Positions 1 through 7,942 of a stretch of 64,000 bases of DNA are shown one piece after another. The DNA is taken from positions 1,116,001 through 1,180,000 of the forward strand of contig NZ_FTPQ01000001.1 of assembly GCF_900156435.1 (NCBI RefSeq). Direction: 5' to 3'. The stretch comes from Microbacterium sp. RU1D (GTDB taxonomy: Bacteria; Actinomycetota; Actinomycetes; Actinomycetales; Microbacteriaceae). Position 1 is the stretch's first letter. Every line of letters begins with the position of its first letter. The notes beneath the pieces are model-generated. The model had not been told where the DNA came from and did no database searches. It was given only the letters and a program-made list of their open reading frames with translations. Position numbers and translations under genes: made by a program.

Positions 1-1341
1 CGTGAGCACCCTCGACTCGTCGTAGAGGCGCGCCCGCTCGACCGCCTGCCGCCGCATGCGCGCGAGCGCCGCCGGATCGAGGGATGCCGCCCGCACGAGC
101 GCGTCGGCGAGGGCGTCGACATCGCCGGCCGGTACGAGCCAGCCCGTGCGGCCGTCGACGATGAGTTCGCGCGGACCGTACGGGACGTCGTAGGCGATGG
201 GAAGGCACCCCGCGGCCATCGCCTCGGCGACGACGAGGGAGAACGCCTCCGATCGGCTCGTCAGCAGCAGCACGGATGCGCGGCTCAGGGCGTCGCGCGC
301 GGCGGGATCGAAGCCGTGGAAGCGGATGCCGTCGGTTGCGGTCTCCTCGAGCCGGGAACGGACGGGACCGTCGCCGTAGACGTCGAGCGTCAGCGACGGC
401 GCGCGACGCCGGGCGCGGGTGACGGCATCCACCGCGTGCTCCACGCGCTTGATGGGCTCCAGCCGCGCGATCACGACCGCGCCCTCGCGGGGGCTGCGCG
501 TGTCGACGTCTCCCACGGCGACGGGGTGGGGGACCACGGCCAGCAGCGGTGCGGGGCCGACCTCGCGTCGTACGTCTCCAGCTTGACGCGCGGTGCAGAA
601 CACCACGGCGTCGAACGCGCTCAAGCGCGAGAACACCTCGGCGCGCGACGGGCGGATCGCCGTGCCGTCGTCGGTGAGGTGCGAGCCGTGCACGACGTGC
701 AGGACGACCACTCCCGGACGGCGGTATCCCGAGGCGAAGCGGGCCATCGCCTTGCTGTCCACGAGCAGGAAGGATCTCCCGCCGGCCGTCAGACGGTCGA
801 GCCACGCGGCGTACAGCTCTCGCACCCCGCGCCACGCGGCGCGCGGCGCTCCGCTCTCATCGCATGTCACGATGACCCGCCGCGGACGTCCGGACGAGTG
901 CGGGACGTCGCGGCGATCGCTTGCGGCAAGGGTCCCGTCCGCGCGGAGGTGGTCGATCTGGCGCACCGAGCCGTCGGCATCCACCCGGACGCGGCGGACG
1001 AGCACCCCTCCTGAGAACTCCTCGTCCGCGCCCGCGGGGAGCGGGGCGAACCCCGCGCCGCCGGCGACCGGCCGCCCGCGCAGGTCGTTCTCACGGAGCC
1101 AATCCCACAGGTTCGTGAGCGTGACACCCTCGGTGAGGCCGTCGCGGCGGGCCAACTCCGCAGCGACCGCGGCTCGGTCGTCGCGGTCGTCGCACGTCAG
1201 CACGTGGACCGGCGTCGCGCCCCGGCCCGCGAACAGGCGGGACCGTTGCAGGAGCGCGGCGGTCAGGCCGCCGTACTCGCGCGGGACGCCCCACGTGAGG
1301 ACGAACTGGCGCCCCGCGGGCAGGATCGACCCGCGGGTCAT
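1..1341 (-). CDS. glycosyltransferase family 4, TagE/TarM-like (partial)
   Basis: Probable retaining glycosyltransferase acting on a wall or surface polymer. The frame is open from an ATG at 1341 to the window edge, so 447 residues are visible and the C-terminus is missing. A YGGLTAALLQRS stretch near residues 23-34 resembles the N-terminus of poly(glycerol-phosphate) glucosyltransferases. The C-terminal GT-B half has the nucleotide-sugar signature EAFSLVVAEAMAAG at about 365-378, then AYDVPYGPRELI near 383-394. The ATG overlaps the stop of the upstream 82-residue gene (ATGA), so translation is probably coupled. The glycosyltransferase call is strong; the teichoic-acid substrate is inferred from similarity recalled by eye. 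Confidence 0.8.
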   Translation of the reverse strand, partial: MTRGSILPAGRQFVLTWGVPREYGGLTAALLQRSRLFAGRGATPVHVLTCDDRDDRAAVAAELARRDGLTEGVTLTNLWDWLRENDLRGRPVAGGAGFAPLPAGADEEFSGGVLVRRVRVDADGSVRQIDHLRADGTLAASDRRDVPHSSGRPRRVIVTCDESGAPRAAWRGVRELYAAWLDRLTAGGRSFLLVDSKAMARFASGYRRPGVVVLHVVHGSHLTDDGTAIRPSRAEVFSRLSAFDAVVFCTARQAGDVRREVGPAPLLAVVPHPVAVGDVDTRSPREGAVVIARLEPIKRVEHAVDAVTRARRRAPSLTLDVYGDGPVRSRLEETATDGIRFHGFDPAARDALSRASVLLLTSRSEAFSLVVAEAMAAGCLPIAYDVPYGPRELIVDGRTGWLVPAGDVDALADALVRAASLDPAALARMRRQAVERARLYDESRVLT

Positions 1342-1586
1342 CCGGCGTCGTCGGTCGGGATCTCCCCGGCGGCGATCGCGTCGGCGTAGGTGCGGATGTC
1401 GGGGCCCGGCTCGTAATCGATGAAGCGGTCCTTGATCCGCGCGTTGATCTGCGCGAAGGCGTCATCAGATGAGATGCCGTCGCTCTCGCGGGCGATCGCG
1501 ACGACGGCTTCCCGCAGCACGGCGTCGGCGTCGTCGAGGATCTTCTGGCGTGCGGGTTCGTTCCAACGGATGTCCGAGATGTCCAT
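1338..1586 (-). CDS. small hypothetical protein upstream of the glycosyltransferase
   Basis: An 82-residue acidic, helix-rich soluble protein with no signal peptide or membrane segment. I do not recognise the family. It begins MDISDIRWNEPARQKILDDA and ends in a flexible acidic tail. It is the first gene of a two-gene unit whose stop overlaps the glycosyltransferase start. A TAGGCT hexamer 6 nt before the ATG suggests a leaderless transcript and fixes the start. Confidence 0.7.
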   Translation of the reverse strand: MDISDIRWNEPARQKILDDADAVLREAVVAIARESDGISSDDAFAQINARIKDRFIDYEPGPDIRTYADAIAAGEIPTDDAG

Positions 1587-1592
1587 GGAGCG

Positions 1593-1598
1593 AGCCTA
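1593..1598 (-). promoter_or_regulatory. -10 element (TAGGCT), leaderless start
   Basis: TAGGCT read on the minus strand lies 6 nt before the ATG of the 82-residue gene, the spacing expected when transcription begins at the start codon. No -35 element is claimed. Confidence 0.55.
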
Positions 1599-1706
1599 GG
1601 ACGGCGCCGATCGCCGTGATCCCGGGGTTGCGCCCGATGCGCGGGTGTGCGGCGGCCCCACCGCAACCCCGACGGCGGACCTGTCGTCGACCCGCAGGAT
1701 GGGAGC

Positions 1707-2399
1707 ATGCCGATGGATGCCGTGACCGCACTGCGGACCGGAGCGCGCGATCTCTCCTGGTGGGTGAGGGATTACGCCTACGCCGTGCGGGCGCAGGCGC
1801 GCGCCGCCCGGGGCCGCGACACCTCCGACGACCTGAGACAGGGGGAGGGGCGACCCATCGTGCTGCTGCCGGGGATCTACGAGACCTGGCGGTTCATGGA
1901 GCCGCTCGCCCGCGCTCTGCACGATCGGGGGCACCCGGTCCACGTCGTCACCGAGCTGGGGGGCAATCGCCGCCCCATCGCGGAGTCGGCCGAGCGCGTG
2001 GCCGCCCTGCTGGTGTCCCGCGACCTGCACGACGTGGTGCTCGTGGCCCACAGCAAGGGTGGTCTGATCGGCAAGCACCTCATGGCCTTCGCCCCCGAGG
2101 GGGAGCGGGTGCGGGCGATGGTCGCCGTGGCGACCCCGTTCGGCGGCTCGCGGTACAGCCGCCTGATGCCCACGCCCTCGCTGCGCGCATTCGCGTCGGG
2201 TGATGCCACCATGCGGGCGCTCGCGGCCGCCGCGGACGCGAACGCCCGGATCGTGTCGGTGTACGGCCCCTTCGACCCGCACATCCCCGAGGGTAGCGAG
2301 CTCGCCGGGGCGCGCAACGTGCGGCTGGCGAGCGGGGGGCACTTCCGCGTCCTCGCCGACCCGCGGGTCATCGCCGAGGTCGTGCGCGTCGCGGAGTGA
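1707..2399 (+). CDS. alpha/beta hydrolase, lipase-like
   Basis: A 230-residue predicted serine hydrolase. It has the oxyanion-loop region LLPGIYE at about 53-59, nucleophile elbow AHSKGG with Ser116, and candidate acid and base residues Asp190 (GPFDPH) and His212 (SGGHF). The fold resembles triacylglycerol lipase or PGAP1-type esterases without a secretion signal. The ATG at 1707 is chosen because a GGATGGGAG purine tract precedes it; an earlier in-frame start at 1647 would add a Pro/Arg-rich stretch that looks non-coding. It stands alone, convergent with the DUF2207 gene. The substrate is unknown. Confidence 0.8.
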   Translation: MPMDAVTALRTGARDLSWWVRDYAYAVRAQARAARGRDTSDDLRQGEGRPIVLLPGIYETWRFMEPLARALHDRGHPVHVVTELGGNRRPIAESAERVAALLVSRDLHDVVLVAHSKGGLIGKHLMAFAPEGERVRAMVAVATPFGGSRYSRLMPTPSLRAFASGDATMRALAAAADANARIVSVYGPFDPHIPEGSELAGARNVRLASGGHFRVLADPRVIAEVVRVAE

Positions 2400-2408
2400 C
2401 TCCGCGGA

Positions 2409-4259
2409 TCAGCGTCCTCCGCCTCCGCCTCCGCCCGAGCCGCCACCGGAGAAACCGCCCCCGAACGACCCGCCCGAGAAGCTGCCCGCCCCGCTCGTGG
2501 TCGCCGTGACCGGGGTGCTCGCCGTCCGCAGCGTGCCCACCGTCGACAGCAGCGCGGCGGACGAGAACCCACCGCCGCCCCGGTACCAGTGCAGGTCGTC
2601 ACCGCTCTCGCGGACCCGCGTGTCGAGAGCCTCCGCCCACTCCTTCTCCACCCCCCACACGATGGCCCACGGCAGGAGGCGTTCGTAGAGGTGGAGGACC
2701 TGGCGCGGGTCGCCGGCATCGATCGCACGCCGCTCGGCCCCTTCGGGGCTCTGCAGGACGCGGAGGCGGTCGGCTTCGGCGAGCTGCAGGTAGTCGCGGA
2801 GTCCGCGCAGGTGGTCGCGTGCCGGTGCCCCGGCATCGGTGATCCGATCGCGGTAGCGCAGCAGCGCGAAACTCAGGATGCCGAGCCCCACCGTCGCCGG
2901 GATGGCGACGATCTGCCACCAGGCGGGGGCCGTCCCCATCGCCGCCAGGATCAGGACGAGCACCGCGACGATGAATGCGCCGACGGCGATGCCCCCCGCG
3001 GCGATCGAGGGGCCGACCCGTCGCTTCTCGGTCCATCCGCGGCCCCGTAGGTCGGCAGCGGCAGCGGTCGGCAACTTCTGCAGGGCCTTGGCGATGTCCT
3101 GGCGGTCGGGACCGAGCGTCACGCGGGCCCCGGGGCGCGCGTGCTCCCCGAACAGCGAGCGGAGGACCGCGCCGTGAAGGGCGTCGGCGCTCTCGGCGGA
3201 CACCCGTTCGAGGGAAAGGCTCCGGGCGTCACCCGTGTCGATGATGCGGAGGTGGCCGGCGACCGCGGTGTCGACCAGAGCAGCCGGGATGCCGGCCCCG
3301 CGCCGCCCGACGAGCTCGGCGCCCTGCAGCACGTCGACACCGGGCGGCGGGTCGTATTCCGCCACGATGACGCCGCGACCCGCCGCGTCGCGCCCGCGGC
3401 GCCGTGCGACGAGGGCGGCGCCGACACCGGCGAGGCCGAGGCCGACGGCGCCGACGGAGGAGCCGGCCAGGACCGGGGCGGCATCCACCGAGAACTGCTC
3501 GAGCGGCGTGCGCACGACCTCGCCGGGGACGAAGGTTCCGCGGGTGAAGCCGACGGCGATCGTGACGTTCTCTCCCGGGCCGAGATCCCGGGCGCCCGCG
3601 TCGAAGACGACTCCACCGTCACCGTCCGTGCGGGCGATGTCGCACGTGCGGGAGGAGCCTTGCTCGCCGACGTAGCAGGCCGCGGCGCCGTCCAGGACCG
3701 CATCCGTCAACGCGGGGTCGACGCGGAGCCGGGCGCTCACCGCCCCGAACGGCTGCTCCCACTGCGTGCCGTTGACGTCGCGGTAGAACTCGTCGGCATC
3801 CGTGTCGGCGAAGGAGCGGATGGCGTCGCGTTGCGTGTAGGAGATGACGTAGGTCTGCACGCCGCGCACGAAGGAGTCGTCACCCGTGAGGACGCGCACC
3901 TCTCGGCGGTCGGTCTCCACTTCGAAGGGGACGGGGGCGCCGGCGGAATCGGTGACCGAGAGCACGCGCGTGTGCAGAGGCACGCCGTCGTAGTCGTCGG
4001 GGATCGAGCGGATGATGCCGCGGTTCTGGTCCGCGTCCGGGAACCGTGCGACGAGCGTCTCGACCACGGCGAGCTCCGCATGGCCGTCGTCGGCCCGCGA
4101 GAGCACCATGTCGGCGGCGAAGGAATCGAAGGTGAAGTCGCTCACGTCGGCGCGGGCCGGCGCGGGGCTGAAGACGCCGCCCAGCAGCACGAGACCGACC
4201 GCCACCAGCCCGACCAACAGGCGGGGGACGGTGCGGGATGCGGGTGGAATGGCGGCCAT
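2409..4259 (-). CDS. DUF2207 domain-containing membrane protein
   Basis: A 616-residue membrane protein of the DUF2207 (YciQ-like) family. An N-terminal hydrophobic segment (about 12-37, ending APARA) acts as signal or anchor. An extracytoplasmic beta-rich domain spans about 38-260. Transmembrane segments lie near 265-285 and as a pair near 415-465, with a cytoplasmic region between. The C-terminus is a glycine/serine-rich tail with runs of GGG, typical of this family and encoded by low-complexity DNA at 2412-2470. It is immediately downstream of a transglutaminase-like gene on the same strand. The molecular function of DUF2207 is not known. Confidence 0.85.
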   Translation of the reverse strand: MAAIPPASRTVPRLLVGLVAVGLVLLGGVFSPAPARADVSDFTFDSFAADMVLSRADDGHAELAVVETLVARFPDADQNRGIIRSIPDDYDGVPLHTRVLSVTDSAGAPVPFEVETDRREVRVLTGDDSFVRGVQTYVISYTQRDAIRSFADTDADEFYRDVNGTQWEQPFGAVSARLRVDPALTDAVLDGAAACYVGEQGSSRTCDIARTDGDGGVVFDAGARDLGPGENVTIAVGFTRGTFVPGEVVRTPLEQFSVDAAPVLAGSSVGAVGLGLAGVGAALVARRRGRDAAGRGVIVAEYDPPPGVDVLQGAELVGRRGAGIPAALVDTAVAGHLRIIDTGDARSLSLERVSAESADALHGAVLRSLFGEHARPGARVTLGPDRQDIAKALQKLPTAAAADLRGRGWTEKRRVGPSIAAGGIAVGAFIVAVLVLILAAMGTAPAWWQIVAIPATVGLGILSFALLRYRDRITDAGAPARDHLRGLRDYLQLAEADRLRVLQSPEGAERRAIDAGDPRQVLHLYERLLPWAIVWGVEKEWAEALDTRVRESGDDLHWYRGGGGFSSAALLSTVGTLRTASTPVTATTSGAGSFSGGSFGGGFSGGGSGGGGGGGR

Positions 4260-4265
4260 TCCCCG

Positions 4266-4271
4266 ACGCTA
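4266..4271 (-). promoter_or_regulatory. -10 element (TAGCGT), leaderless start
   Basis: TAGCGT on the minus strand ends 6 nt before the ATG of the DUF2207 gene, with no Shine-Dalgarno between, so the transcript is probably leaderless. Confidence 0.5.
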
Positions 4272-4310
4272 TCGGGCCACGAGCGTCGGCGACTCCGTCA
4301 TGAGGGGGAG

Positions 4311-5105
4311 TCAGCGCAACAGGATCGCCGTGTCCGGATCGTCCGGGCGGAGGTCGCCGACGGCCACGGCCGTGACCTCGACGGACTCCAGTGCCACCGA
4401 ACCCGACAGCGTCGTGAGGAACGCGGTGTCGGCGGCGTCGCGGCCGGTGGCGATGCGGACGAAGTGCGCGCGGGGCGCGAGGCGGGTGGCATCCACGACC
4501 TCCCACCTGCCCTCGACGAACGCCTCCACCACCGCGTGGAAGTCCATCGGATCGAGCCCGGGTGCGAAGACCGACACGAGTCGCGCCGGAACTCCGCGGG
4601 CGCGAAGGAGGGCGATTGTGACGTGCGCGTAGTCGCGGCAGACACCCGCGCGCTCGCGCAGGGTGTCGAGGGCGGTGTCGGTGGGGCCGCTCACGCCGGA
4701 GACGTAGTCGAGGTTCTCGGCGACCCAGTGCGCGATCTCGCGGACGCGGTCGCGGGTGGAAATGGAGTCGAGGGTCACGGCCTCAAGTACCCGCGGATCA
4801 TCCGACGGCGCGTATCGGCTGGGCCGGAGATAGCGCACCGGATCGAAATCGTCGGACGGCGCCGGCGTAGAGGGTGCGGAGACGGAACCCCGATAGGACA
4901 CGACGCTCTTCCCCGCCGGCAGGGGGACGCGGTGGGCGCGGGTGCCGTGTGCATCCGCGAACTCCGCGACCGGGAGCGCGCGCCCGTTCGAGCTGATCGA
5001 GAGGGTCTCGTCGTGGGCCCATCCCTCCGCGGGGACGATCGAGAGCACCACCTCGGCGTCCGCCTCCGTCTGAAGCGACAGCTCGACGGCGACCGAGGCC
5101 CTCAC
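4311..5105 (-). CDS. transglutaminase-like domain protein
   Basis: A 264-residue protein of the bacterial transglutaminase-like (cysteine protease fold) superfamily. An N-terminal beta domain is followed by the catalytic core, with the triad visible as Cys156 (RAGVCRDYAH), His190 (MDFHAVVEA) and Asp205 (EVVDAT). No signal peptide is seen, so it is probably cytoplasmic. The GTG at 5105 is preferred over an in-frame start at 5162 because it overlaps the stop of the upstream marR-type gene (GTGA) and gives the usual short family N-terminus. Similar proteins are often annotated as peptidases; the substrate is unknown. Confidence 0.85.
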   Translation of the reverse strand: MRASVAVELSLQTEADAEVVLSIVPAEGWAHDETLSISSNGRALPVAEFADAHGTRAHRVPLPAGKSVVSYRGSVSAPSTPAPSDDFDPVRYLRPSRYAPSDDPRVLEAVTLDSISTRDRVREIAHWVAENLDYVSGVSGPTDTALDTLRERAGVCRDYAHVTIALLRARGVPARLVSVFAPGLDPMDFHAVVEAFVEGRWEVVDATRLAPRAHFVRIATGRDAADTAFLTTLSGSVALESVEVTAVAVGDLRPDDPDTAILLR

Positions 5106-5668
5106 GCGGCGGCGTCCGACGCGAGCGGCGAGGGTTGCGGGGTGCTCGCGCGTGGACAGCACGTCCCGCCGACGCCGCAGAGGTCGGCGACCGCGCAGCG
5201 CATCCGCTTCAGGAAATCCGTCACGGCCACCGTTTCGACCTCGCTCATCCCACGGGTGGCCTGCATCATGCGCGCGTGCATGGCGGTGAGGGTGTCGCGG
5301 ATCTCATCGTCGGCGTGCGTCGTGCTCACCACCAGCACCTTCCGTCGATCGGTCGGGTGCGGTCGCCGCTGCAGATGTTCGGACTTCTCCAGCCGGTCGA
5401 GAAGGGCGGTCATGGATGCCGTGGAGACGCCGAGGTGTCGAGACAGGTCGATGGGCGTCACGGTGGCCCCCGCGGCGGCGGCGCGCGCGAGATAACGAAG
5501 GATCAGAAGCTCGTTCTCGCCCATCGCCATGGATTCCTGGGTACGACGACGCATGGCCATCTCGGCGGATCGGTAGGCGCGCATCGCCTCCATGATGCGC
5601 GCGCCTCGCTCGTCGTCGGTGCTGTCGCTGTACCAGTACGACGGAGGAGCGGGGGTGTCGGTCGACAT
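5102..5668 (-). CDS. MarR family transcriptional regulator
   Basis: A 188-residue winged-helix regulator. The DNA-binding domain lies at about 50-115, with recognition-helix region LSRHLGVSTASMTALLDRLE and a wing rich in Arg/His (LQRRPHPTDRRKVL). The helical dimerisation ends are intact. The C-terminus carries a cysteine-rich stretch MRCAVADLCGVGGTCC that MarR proteins usually lack. An AGGAG Shine-Dalgarno precedes the ATG. It is divergent from the DUF7882 gene, with a short palindrome between them that may be its operator, and overlaps the transglutaminase gene downstream. The ligand is unknown. Confidence 0.88.
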   Translation of the reverse strand: MSTDTPAPPSYWYSDSTDDERGARIMEAMRAYRSAEMAMRRRTQESMAMGENELLILRYLARAAAAGATVTPIDLSRHLGVSTASMTALLDRLEKSEHLQRRPHPTDRRKVLVVSTTHADDEIRDTLTAMHARMMQATRGMSEVETVAVTDFLKRMRCAVADLCGVGGTCCPRASTPQPSPLASDAAA

Positions 5669-5698
5669 CGGTCTCCTAATATCTCGCTTGCCTATTCG

Positions 5699-5711
5699 CT
5701 AGTCTAACTAG
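5699..5711 (+). promoter_or_regulatory. palindrome in marR / DUF7882 divergent promoter region
   Basis: An inverted repeat CTAGT-CTA-ACTAG lies in an unusually AT-rich stretch between a MarR gene (start 5668) and the divergent DUF7882 gene (start 5751). Position and symmetry suit a MarR operator controlling both genes. This is inferred from position only. Confidence 0.4.
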
Positions 5712-5750
5712 TAAGTTCATTCGTGAGCAACGAGCAAAAGGGGTTACATC

Positions 5751-6128
5751 ATGGCGAAGCTCTTCTACGGCACCACGACGGAGCCGATCACCGTCGACGA
5801 CCGCATGCTGGCGCACGTGAAAGTGGTGGTCGCCACCAAGCTCCGCCGCGGCGAGAGCTTCACGCTCTCGTGGGTGCACGGGCCCGACCAGCCGGTCGGC
5901 CGGTCGACCATCTGGCTCCAGCCGTCCATTCCGCTGCGTTTCGTCTTCGACTCCGAGCAGCCGGAGGCGCTCGACCAGAACCTGCTCAAGCGCATGGCCA
6001 ACGACGCCAACTCCTCGCGGGGCCTGAGCCTCGACATCGCCGTCGACGAGCCCGCCGCAGCGTCAGCGCCGGCGCGTCCGGCGCCGCAGGCCTCCAAGGC
6101 TGCGCGCAGCCTCGCTCGCGCGGCCTGA
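5751..6128 (+). CDS. DUF7882 family protein
   Basis: A 125-residue soluble protein matching the small actinobacterial DUF7882 family, members of which have been loosely annotated as ATP-dependent DNA ligase although they are far too short. Recognisable features are the MAKLFYGTTTEPITVDDRML start, the HVKVVVATKLRRGESFTLSW segment and a WLQPSIPLRFVFD strand, followed by an Ala/Pro-rich tail. An AAAGGGG tract precedes the ATG. It is divergent from a MarR regulator that may control it. Function unknown; the ligase label should not be adopted. Confidence 0.75.
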   Translation: MAKLFYGTTTEPITVDDRMLAHVKVVVATKLRRGESFTLSWVHGPDQPVGRSTIWLQPSIPLRFVFDSEQPEALDQNLLKRMANDANSSRGLSLDIAVDEPAAASAPARPAPQASKAARSLARAA

Positions 6129-6182
6129 TCCCGCACGACCGGTCTGTCGTCAGCGAGGGCAGTGGCCCCGGACGGTGGATCG

Positions 6183-6311
6183 ATGATCCGCCCTCACTGC
6201 ATCACCCACGAACGGAAGAACCGCATGCAACCCCTCGCGTCGTGGGAACTCCCCACCGAACCGATCTCGATCATCACCGCGGAGGAGTTGGAGGCTCTCA
6301 CTCCTCAGTGA
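6183..6311 (+). CDS. possible 42-residue small ORF
   Basis: An open frame begins at ATG 6183, with an internal ATG giving a 28-residue form starting MQPLASWELP. The C-terminal half (EPISIITAEELEALTP) has protein-like composition. There is no convincing ribosome site, and the end overlaps the convergent 73-residue membrane-protein gene. It could equally be the 3' UTR of the DUF7882 gene. Confidence 0.2.
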   Translation: MIRPHCITHERKNRMQPLASWELPTEPISIITAEELEALTPQ

Positions 6312-6519
6312 TGGTCTCCGTCGGCGGCGCGGTGCGATGGTCCGTCTTCTCCGTCCGAACCCGGACGACGGCACCGATGAAGACGAGCGTGCCCACCCCG
6401 AGGAAGAGAAGCTTGGGCTCCGTCGGCGAATCCGCGGGGAACATCAGAGTCGGCGCTGCAAGGATCACGGCGGCGGTCGCGCTCAGGATGGCGCCGACCG
6501 GGCGCTGTCGTCGCGTCAT
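6298..6519 (-). CDS. small two-helix membrane protein
   Basis: A 73-residue protein with two hydrophobic helices (about 8-26 and 38-52), a basic N-terminus (MTRRQRP) and a charged hydrophilic tail. Topology is probably both ends inside. I do not recognise the family. A GGAAGGAGACGGGGC purine stretch before the ATG serves as ribosome site. Confidence 0.6.
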   Translation of the reverse strand: MTRRQRPVGAILSATAAVILAAPTLMFPADSPTEPKLLFLGVGTLVFIGAVVRVRTEKTDHRTAPPTETITEE

Positions 6520-6662
6520 GCCCCGTCTCCTTCCGCCGGCGGTCGACCTCAGCCTAGGCGAGGGCCGTTCCCACCGTCATAGCGCGCACCCCGCTCGCCG
6601 TCTACCGTCCGGACATTTCGACCGTGCATCCGTAGCGTGAGCGGACGACTGGAAGGAGCGCT

Positions 6663-6950
6663 GTGCGCACCGGAAGAAAACCCCTGCTCGCCACCGCCTT
6701 GCTCGCCGTCGGCCTCGCGCTGGCGCCAGCCCCTGCTTTCGCCGTGACCGGCGCTCCGGGAGCCGACAACACGTCGATGCTCTCCACCGCCGTCGCTTCG
6801 GCCGCGACTGCCGAGCAGGCGGAACCCGACTCCGAGGCCGAGGCGGGGCGTCTGGCCTTCGTCCTCATACCGCTCGTGGGCGCCGCCGTGGTGGTCGTGG
6901 GCGCGATCGTCGTGATCTCCCGGGGTCGCCGTCGGCGTCGAGGCGATTGA
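6663..6950 (+). CDS. small secreted/anchored protein with sortase-like tail
   Basis: A 95-residue protein starting at GTG 6663 behind AAGGAGC. It has a signal peptide (about 1-27, ending PAFAV), a short extracytoplasmic Ala/Glu-rich segment, then one transmembrane helix (about 69-88) and a C-terminal run of arginines (RGRRRRRGD). The layout is that of a type I anchored small envelope protein or a sorting-signal-like tail without a recognisable LPXTG. A TAGCGT hexamer about 26 nt upstream may be its -10. Function unknown. Confidence 0.6.
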   Translation: MRTGRKPLLATALLAVGLALAPAPAFAVTGAPGADNTSMLSTAVASAATAEQAEPDSEAEAGRLAFVLIPLVGAAVVVVGAIVVISRGRRRRRGD

Positions 6951-6962
6951 GCCGACTCGGCC

Positions 6963-7901
6963 TCAGGGAACGATGTAGCCCGCGGCGCGGACGAGCGCGT
7001 ACCACTCGGCTCGGGTGAGTCGGAGGTCCGACCCCTCTGCGGCGGCCCTGACCCGCTCGGGCGTGGTGGTGCCCAGCACGACCTGCATCCCTGCAGGATG
7101 CCGCGTGATCCACGCCACCGCGATCGCAAGCGGCGTGACGCCGTAGCGGTCCGCCAGCTCGTCGATCAGCGCGTTCAGCTCGGCGTACTCGGGGTGACCG
7201 AGGAACACCCCGCCGCCGCCGCGCGTTCCCTGCAGGGGGGACCACGCCTGGACGGTGATGTTCTCGATGCGGCAGTACTCGATGAGCCCGCCGCCGTCGA
7301 GCACGGCGGATTGCGCGGCGGCTTCCATGTTCGCCGCCAGGCCCTGTGCGACGACAGGCGCGTGCGCGATCGACAGCTGGATCTGATTGGCCACGATGGG
7401 CTGACGCACCGCCGTGCGGAGCAGATCGATCTGGCGGGGGGTGTGATTCGACACGCCGAACGCGCGTACCTTCCCGGTCTCCTCGAGGTGGTCGAACGCT
7501 CGTGCCACCTCGTCCGGTTCGACCAAGGCGTCGGGTCGATGCAGGAGCAGCACATCCACGTAGTCGGTGCGCAGGGCTCGCAAAGAGCTGTCGACGGATG
7601 AGACGAGGTGTTCGTAGGAGAAATCGAAGTACGGCCCCTCGCGAACGATGCCCGCCTTGGTCTGCAAACGGATCTCCGCGCGCTCCGTGTCGCTCAGAGA
7701 CAGGGCTTGTGCGAACCGTTCCTCGGCGGAGTGAAGCGACCGGGCATAGATGTCGGCGTGGTCGAAGAAGTCGATCCCGGCGTCGCGCGACGCCTGATAC
7801 AACGCGCGGACCTCCGCATCGCTCTTGTCGTCGATCCGCATCATCCCCGCCACGACGTTCGGGACGGAGAGACCGGAGGAGCCGAGGGCGACTGTGCGCA
7901 T
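6963..7901 (-). CDS. aldo/keto reductase, YdhF-like
   Basis: A 312-residue NADPH-dependent oxidoreductase of the aldo/keto reductase family, TIM barrel. The catalytic tetrad positions are visible: Asp47 and Tyr52 in FFDHADIY, Lys82 in LQTKAG, and the His of LLLHRPD. The SNHTPRQI segment and C-terminal coenzyme-binding region (VLGTTTPERVRAA) fit the YdhF subgroup. The ATG at 7901 is chosen over the adjacent GTG at 7904 because TAACGT lies 6 nt before it. Physiological substrate unknown. Single-gene unit convergent with a small membrane-protein gene. Confidence 0.9.
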   Translation of the reverse strand: MRTVALGSSGLSVPNVVAGMMRIDDKSDAEVRALYQASRDAGIDFFDHADIYARSLHSAEERFAQALSLSDTERAEIRLQTKAGIVREGPYFDFSYEHLVSSVDSSLRALRTDYVDVLLLHRPDALVEPDEVARAFDHLEETGKVRAFGVSNHTPRQIDLLRTAVRQPIVANQIQLSIAHAPVVAQGLAANMEAAAQSAVLDGGGLIEYCRIENITVQAWSPLQGTRGGGGVFLGHPEYAELNALIDELADRYGVTPLAIAVAWITRHPAGMQVVLGTTTPERVRAAAEGSDLRLTRAEWYALVRAAGYIVP

Positions 7902-7907
7902 CACCCC

Positions 7908-7913
7908 ACGTTA
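7908..7913 (-). promoter_or_regulatory. -10 element (TAACGT), leaderless start
   Basis: TAACGT on the minus strand is separated by 6 nt from the ATG of the aldo/keto reductase gene, and no ribosome site intervenes. Confidence 0.5.
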
Positions 7914-7942
7914 GCGGGCCCGGAGGAACTCGGGACCGCCGC

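Noticed and set aside
3141..5495. 784-codon open frame on the plus strand
   Set aside because: It is antisense to the DUF2207 and transglutaminase genes, with low-complexity Arg/Gly/Asp composition and no family features. Long chance frames are normal opposite high-GC coding sequence.
5751..6128. ATP-dependent DNA ligase annotation for the DUF7882 protein
   Set aside because: At 125 residues there is no ligase active-site lysine motif or nucleotidyltransferase fold. The name is a known database carry-over.
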